Below are positions 5,886 through 9,025 of a stretch of DNA of 9,025 nucleotides, piece after piece (position 1 is the stretch's first letter; every line of letters starts with the position of its first letter). A program made the position numbers and the translations under genes. The notes beneath the pieces were generated by a model. The model worked only from the letters and a program-made list of their open reading frames with translations. It was not told the origin of the DNA and did not search any database. Source of the stretch: TWA4 sp964613155 (GTDB taxonomy: Bacteria > Bacillota > Clostridia > Lachnospirales > Lachnospiraceae); assembly GCA_964613155.1 (NCBI GenBank), contig CAZTHP010000096.1, forward strand, positions 1-9,025. Reading direction: 5' to 3'.

Positions 5886-6043
5886 TTCTTAACTTTTCTT
5901 TTTATTTTTTGCAGCAAAGACACCTTTTGCAGGCTGGATTTTTCAAAGACTGCATTTGCAAACCGCGTTTCTGCCACTGTGCTTTTGCAATCTACGCTGT
6001 TACAAACTACCTTTGGTTGATAAAACTCCTGTAATGCGTTCAT
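5879..6043 (-). CDS. Possible small overlapping gene, 54 residues, pentapeptide-like
   Basis: A 54-codon frame starts with ATG at 6043 inside the 3' end of hisB (44-bp overlap, different frame) and ends with TAA at 5881-5879. The stop overlaps the start of the 170-residue gene (ATGGTAA), an arrangement typical of translationally coupled genes. The product is basic and ends KIKRKVKKW. Residues 16-45 fall into six five-residue units: the first position is small (Ser16, Ser21, Thr26, Ala31, Ser36, Val41) and the third is mostly hydrophobic (Asp18, Val23, Phe28, Phe33, Leu38, Leu43). That resembles the A(D/N)LXX pattern of pentapeptide-repeat proteins, but six units make only one and a half coils. 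There is no clear ribosome binding site, so it would depend on hisB translation. A chance open frame or a remnant of a larger gene remains possible. Confidence 0.4.
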   Translation of the reverse strand: MNALQEFYQPKVVCNSVDCKSTVAETRFANAVFEKSSLQKVSLLQKIKRKVKKW

Positions 6044-6584
6044 CTACCATTAAAGCCATGTCCAATGCTTTGGCAAATGCTTTAAAAATCGCTTCCATCT
6101 TATGATGATTATTCTCCCCGTAAAGAACTTTTATATGCAAATTCATTGCCCCTGCATAGGAAACTGCATAAAAAAATTCTCGTGCCATTTCCGTATCCAT
6201 ATCACCGCACCGGTCACAAGTAAATTCTGCATCCCAGCAAAAATAAGGGCGTCCTGACAGATCGATCGCGCACATCACCAATGTTTCATCCATAGGAAGC
6301 AGAGAATATCCATACCGTTTGATTCCTTTTTTATCGCCTGCAGCTTCTTTGATCGCAGTTCCTAATACAATGCCCGTATCTTCAATCGTATGATGGGAAT
6401 CAACATGCAGATCACCAGTTACATGCAAATCCAGATCAAACAGGCCATGGCGGGCAAAACCGTCCAGCATATGATCAAAAAAACCAATCTTCGTATCTAA
6501 TACAGCTGTTCCACTGCCATCTAAATTTAAGGTTAACGCAATCTGTGTTTCTTTCGTATTCCGTTCAATCGTACTGCTTCTCAT
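6000..6584 (-). CDS. hisB: Imidazoleglycerol-phosphate dehydratase
   Basis: Cytosolic histidine-biosynthesis enzyme that dehydrates imidazole glycerol phosphate to imidazole acetol phosphate. It is the monofunctional form, 194 residues, without the phosphatase domain found in enterobacterial HisB. That agrees with a separate phosphatase gene (hisK) nearby. The two manganese-binding family signatures are intact: DSHHTIEDTG (62-71) and NNHHKMEAIFKAFA (158-171). FFDHML (36-41) supplies another ligand His, and the C-terminal DERITGVLSTKG matches the family ending. Two tandem ATGs occur at 6587 and 6584. GGAGG in the sequence GGAGGATGG is 4 nt from the first and 7 nt from the second, so 6584 is preferred. 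A candidate promoter lies at 6689-6719. The gene stands alone, not in a visible his operon, and its 3' end overlaps a possible small gene. Confidence 0.96.
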   Translation of the reverse strand: MRSSTIERNTKETQIALTLNLDGSGTAVLDTKIGFFDHMLDGFARHGLFDLDLHVTGDLHVDSHHTIEDTGIVLGTAIKEAAGDKKGIKRYGYSLLPMDETLVMCAIDLSGRPYFCWDAEFTCDRCGDMDTEMAREFFYAVSYAGAMNLHIKVLYGENNHHKMEAIFKAFAKALDMALMVDERITGVLSTKGSL

Positions 6585-6587
6585 CAT

Positions 6588-6717
6588 CCATCCTCCAGTC
6601 TAAATAGAGCTTTTCTCAAATTACGGGTCACGATTCAGAGCCGGCCTTGAAACCACATGGCATGGATTCATCCTTGTAGAGACTCCTTATTATATGGACT
6701 CCGTTCTAACTGATTAC
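6588..6717 (-). other. Leader region of hisB
   Basis: About 95 nt separate the predicted start of transcription from the hisB ribosome binding site. I see no T-box consensus and no run of His codons that would indicate attenuation by a leader peptide. Only weak local pairing is visible, for example CCATG with TGTGG around 6650-6665. GACTCC is repeated on both sides of the -10 box (plus strand 6681-6686 and 6697-6702), which might be chance or a half-site pair. Confidence 0.35.
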
Positions 6718-6719
6718 AA
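6689..6719 (-). promoter_or_regulatory. Candidate hisB promoter
   Basis: On the minus strand a perfect -10 TATAAT (6694 to 6689) is preceded by TTGTAA (6719 to 6714) with a 19-bp spacer, longer than ideal. The -35 box lies in the T-run of the upstream tRNA terminator. This is a reasonable way to restart transcription for hisB after the tRNA unit, but the spacing lowers confidence. Confidence 0.45.
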
Positions 6720-6758
6720 AAAAACCGCTATCCAGATTCTCTTATCCAGATAACGGTT
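6718..6758 (-). terminator. Intrinsic terminator of the tRNA-Ser gene
   Basis: On the minus strand AACCGTTATC (6758 to 6749) pairs with GATAGCGGTT (6732 to 6723), 10 bp with one G-T, and runs into seven T residues (6724 to 6718). It begins 6 nt after the tRNA 3' end and separates the tRNA unit from hisB. Confidence 0.88.
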
Positions 6759-6763
6759 TATAG

Positions 6764-6850
6764 CGGAGACGGAGGGATTCGAACCCTCGTGCCCGGATCG
6801 GACAAAACGATTTCGAGTCGTTCTCGTTATGACCACTTCGATACGTCTCC
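6764..6850 (-). tRNA. tRNA-Ser, anticodon CGA
   Basis: An 87-nt gene folds completely as a class II tRNA: acceptor stem GGAGACG/CGTCTCC with discriminator G; D stem TCG/CGA with a GTGG-type loop; anticodon stem AACGA/TCGTT with loop CTCGAAA, giving anticodon CGA (reads UCG); a long variable arm GTCCG-ATC-CGGGC; and T arm GAGGG-TTCGAAT-CCCTC. The long variable arm and discriminator G are serine identity features. The 3' CCA is not encoded (the template continues CTA), so a CCA-adding enzyme is needed. It has its own promoter and terminator and is a single-gene unit. Confidence 0.97.
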
Positions 6851-6867
6851 AGATCACACTGGACAAG

Positions 6868-6896
6868 ATTATAGCATCTTCCTCCAAATGTGTCAA
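6868..6896 (-). promoter_or_regulatory. Consensus promoter of tRNA-Ser
   Basis: On the minus strand a perfect TTGACA (6896 to 6891) and a perfect TATAAT (6873 to 6868) are separated by exactly 17 bp. The -10 box is 17 bp upstream of the tRNA 5' end, leaving only a short leader. This is a full sigma-A consensus, as expected for a strongly expressed stable RNA. Confidence 0.93.
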
Positions 6897-6954
6897 TCAA
6901 AAAAATCATTTCTTTCGGTACTTCTTTCAGTGTTCCATTCCGGGGTTTCCGCTC

Positions 6955-7015
6955 AATTCTGATACAGAATTTGGTTTTTTCGATAAATTTTGATACAAAA
7001 TTTGAGGTTTCCTCA
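6955..7015. repeat. Paired dyads and a small hairpin after mnmA
   Basis: Two related perfect inverted repeats lie side by side: AATTCTG-ATA-CAGAATT (6955-6971) and AAATTTTG-ATA-CAAAATTT (6985-7003). Their centres are 31 bp apart, about three helical turns, and they share the ATA centre. They differ by a matched change in both arms (C/G in one, T/A in the other), so symmetry is kept. A third small hairpin, TGAGG-TTT-CCTCA (7003-7015), abuts the mnmA stop. They could be a 3' RNA structure of mnmA or a tandem operator upstream of the tRNA promoter. No poly-T tail is present, so this is not a standard terminator. Confidence 0.55.
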
Positions 7016-7019
7016 GCTG

Positions 7020-8066
7020 TCATCGAATATAGCCGCCGCCCGCAATGGCATTGCCCTGATAGAATACGATCGACTGACCAGGAGTTGCAGCTCGTACTGG
7101 TTCTTCAAATATTGCTTCGTACTGATTCTCATCTAAACGACGAACCTGACACCAATTGCCTTTGTGCCCATAGCGAATCCGCCCCCATAAACGACCTTCT
7201 TCGGTCAGATCCAAGCTTCCCATCAATGCAGCATCCTGAAAACGAACAACTTTGCCGAAAACATCCTCATTCGTTCCAATTACGACTTCATTAGTTTTTG
7301 GACGAATCTGGGTCACAAATACCGGATGTCCCATTGCTAAATTCAATCCTTTCCGCTGTCCAATGGTATAATGAATGATTCCTTTATGACGACCTAAAAT
7401 CGTACCATCTGCGGTTACAAAATTACCTTCTTCCGAAAAGGAAACGCCTGTATAAGCTTGAATAAAACCTGCATAATCATTGTCTGGAATAAAACAAATT
7501 TCCTGACTGTCCGCTTTATCTGCTACCGGAATTCCAGCTTTTCGGGCAATTTCACGAATTTCCGGTTTCTCGTATTCACCCAAAGGCATAATTGTATTTT
7601 GAAGCTGCTCTTGTGTCAAACGATACAAAACATAGGACTGATCCTTCGCTGCTGAAACGGCAGTTTCGACTGCATACCGCCCATTTTCCTGCTGTCTGAT
7701 CCGCGCATAATGCCCGGTCGCTAATTGAACAGCCCCCATATCACGGCAGCTTTCCAAAAGACCAAGCCATTTCACCGTATGGTTGCACATCACACAGGGA
7801 TTTGGTGTCATACCATTTTGATAGGAATGAACAAAATATTGCACAACCGATTGCTCAAACACAGCGGACAGATCACGTGTCACAAACGGAATACCCAAAT
7901 AATCTGCTACACGCCGTGCATCCTCTGTCGTTTTTTCCGTGTTCGCATGCTGAAACATATGCACCGTTACACCTGTTACATCATATCCTTGTTCTTTCAG
8001 CAGCAAAGCCGTTACGGAAGAATCTACACCGCCGGATAATCCTACAATCACTTTTCCTTTTGCCAT
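7020..8066 (-). CDS. mnmA: tRNA-specific 2-thiouridylase MnmA
   Basis: Cytosolic ATP-dependent enzyme that thiolates uridine 34 of Lys, Glu and Gln tRNAs to 2-thiouridine, using persulfide sulfur from a cysteine desulfurase relay. At 348 residues it is of family length. The N-terminal PP-loop SGGVDSS (11-17) binds ATP. Cys94 in NPCVMCNH and Cys191 in SQEICFIPD are 97 residues apart, the same separation as the catalytic pair Cys102 and Cys199 of E. coli MnmA. HYTIGQRKGL (232-241) and the C-terminal ATPGQSIVFY (327-336) complete the family pattern. The extra Cys91 next to Cys94 makes a CxxC, which I believe is common in clostridial members. GGAGG lies 8 nt before the ATG at 8066. A good promoter is at 8099-8127. 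The gene is read toward tRNA-Ser, which is not an MnmA substrate, so the adjacency has no obvious functional meaning. Confidence 0.97.
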   Translation of the reverse strand: MAKGKVIVGLSGGVDSSVTALLLKEQGYDVTGVTVHMFQHANTEKTTEDARRVADYLGIPFVTRDLSAVFEQSVVQYFVHSYQNGMTPNPCVMCNHTVKWLGLLESCRDMGAVQLATGHYARIRQQENGRYAVETAVSAAKDQSYVLYRLTQEQLQNTIMPLGEYEKPEIREIARKAGIPVADKADSQEICFIPDNDYAGFIQAYTGVSFSEEGNFVTADGTILGRHKGIIHYTIGQRKGLNLAMGHPVFVTQIRPKTNEVVIGTNEDVFGKVVRFQDAALMGSLDLTEEGRLWGRIRYGHKGNWCQVRRLDENQYEAIFEEPVRAATPGQSIVFYQGNAIAGGGYIR

Positions 8067-8098
8067 CCCAAATGCCTCCTTCTTTTACCAATTGTTTC

Positions 8099-8127
8099 AT
8101 TTTACCGGATTCCCATGGAAATAGCAA
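8099..8127 (-). promoter_or_regulatory. Promoter of mnmA
   Basis: On the minus strand -35 TTGCTA (8127 to 8122) and -10 TAAAAT (8104 to 8099) are 17 bp apart, each close to consensus. The predicted start near 8092 gives a short leader of about 25 nt containing the GGAGG site. Confidence 0.65.
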
Positions 8128-8185
8128 GAATATCTCTTACCATTTTTCCATAATCTATTCTAGAACATTCTTTTTGGAGATGCTT

Positions 8186-9025
8186 ATGGCCCGGAAACTT
8201 TCGCCTATTATCACGGGTACATTATGCCTGAGCGCAGCAGGTATTATCACCCGTTTCATGGGATTTCTCTATAAAATCTGGCTTGGAAACCTGATCAGTC
8301 CGGAAGAATTGGGACTGTATCAGCTGATATTCCCAGTATTTGCAATCTGCCTTTCTCTATGCGGCTATCCTTTTCAAACTGCGATTTCCAAATTCACCGC
8401 CCAATATCAAGAAGAAAATCTCAAAAAATCTGCCTGCTATCTCAAACTTTCCGTTTTGCTTTCCTGCTTACTGGCAGTCCTTTGCGCTGTTGTTTTAATT
8501 GTATTTCGCCAGCAAATTGCCGCTTCTTTTTTATTAAATGAACGCTGCAGCGTTTTACTGCCTTATTTAGCATGCGCCATTCCCCTCAGCGCCATGCATA
8601 ATTGTCTCAGTGGATGGTATTATGGTCAAAAAAAGACTGCAATCCCTGCTGCTGCAAATCTGGCAGAACAAGGCGGACGCATGCTGTTTGTGTACCTGCT
8701 GCTGCAAATGTATCCAAAGTTTAGCGTCATTCAAGTAGCATGGGCACTGGCAGCAGGAGAACTTTTTTCAGCTTCCCTTTGTGCGTTTTCCTGCCTGCTC
8801 ACCTTTCGTCGAACGACTCCCCAAAAATTTCCAGCTTGTCAATCTACGTTTTCCAAACGAACCATTTTGCGAGACATCCTCGTTTTAAGCTGGCCGCTCA
8901 TGACCAATCGGCTGATTATGAGTATCCTCCAAAGCGTTGAAGCAGTCATGATTCCTAGCCGTCTGATCTTATACGGCTATTCCGAAACAACTGCCCTTGC
9001 CATGTATGGGACATTAAGCGGTATG
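8186..9025 (+). CDS. Polysaccharide/lipid flippase of the MOP superfamily (SpoVB/MurJ-like), 3' end cut off
   Basis: The first 280 codons of a multi-spanning membrane protein run open to the window edge; family members are usually 450-550 residues, so nearly half is missing. The N-terminus has the typical segment with GFLYKIWLGNLISPEELGLYQL (about 26-47), followed by repeated hydrophobic stretches (roughly 47-63, 88-107, 122-139, 165-174, 182-204, 229-250) with short charged loops. NLAEQGGRM (158-166) matches the conserved EQ..R segment of the SpoVB-type branch. Such proteins flip lipid-linked cell wall or polysaccharide precursors across the membrane; the substrate cannot be told here. GGAG (8176-8179) is 6 nt before the ATG at 8186. 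An in-frame ATG at 8180 is too close to that site. It is divergent from mnmA across 119 bp, with no clear plus-strand promoter. Confidence 0.88.
   Translation, partial: MARKLSPIITGTLCLSAAGIITRFMGFLYKIWLGNLISPEELGLYQLIFPVFAICLSLCGYPFQTAISKFTAQYQEENLKKSACYLKLSVLLSCLLAVLCAVVLIVFRQQIAASFLLNERCSVLLPYLACAIPLSAMHNCLSGWYYGQKKTAIPAAANLAEQGGRMLFVYLLLQMYPKFSVIQVAWALAAGELFSASLCAFSCLLTFRRTTPQKFPACQSTFSKRTILRDILVLSWPLMTNRLIMSILQSVEAVMIPSRLILYGYSETTALAMYGTLSGM

Noticed and set aside
6621..6671. A 16-residue minus-strand ORF upstream of hisB as a possible his leader peptide
   Set aside because: It contains only one His codon, has no downstream terminator/antiterminator pair, and its AAGGAG site would lie at or upstream of the predicted transcription start.
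7003..7015. TGAGG/CCTCA hairpin as the mnmA terminator
   Set aside because: The stem is only 5 bp with a 3-nt loop and is followed by a mixed AAATTTTG rather than a T-run.

Overview
The window looks like ordinary chromosomal DNA of a low-GC Firmicute, most likely class Clostridia. This is inferred from the gap-pgk-tpiA gene order, strong AGGAGG-type ribosome binding sites, a PHP-type histidinol phosphatase, a SpoVB/MurJ-like flippase and AT-rich intergenic DNA. No composition count or database search was done, so genus is left open. I see no insertion sequence, CRISPR array, phage gene or plasmid function.

Layout. Positions 1-2841 hold the glycolytic cluster on the minus strand. It is read gapA (NAD glyceraldehyde-3-phosphate dehydrogenase), pgk (phosphoglycerate kinase), then the first 12 codons of tpiA at the left edge. 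A good sigma-A-type promoter lies upstream of gapA, with hairpins in its leader. A long structured gap containing a strong intrinsic terminator separates gapA from pgk. From 3148 to 5193 the plus strand carries hisK (histidinol phosphatase) and an RlmI-family 23S rRNA m5C methyltransferase, 36 bp apart. A bidirectional terminator at 5316-5371 closes this pair and the convergent minus-strand group. That group is hisB, a possible 54-codon overlapping gene, and an unrecognised 170-residue protein.

A tRNA-Ser(CGA) gene at 6764-6850 (minus) has a consensus promoter and its own terminator. Next comes mnmA (tRNA 2-thiouridylase, minus), and divergent from it a membrane flippase that runs off the right edge.

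Functionally, gapA, pgk and tpiA are consecutive glycolytic steps. HisB and HisK are two non-consecutive steps of histidine synthesis, here on opposite strands rather than in one his operon. RlmI, tRNA-Ser and MnmA belong to translation and RNA modification. The features most worth a second look are the overlooked small ORF between hisB and the 170-residue gene, which has a five-residue periodicity; the terminator and hairpin array between gapA and pgk; and the paired dyads between mnmA and the tRNA gene.
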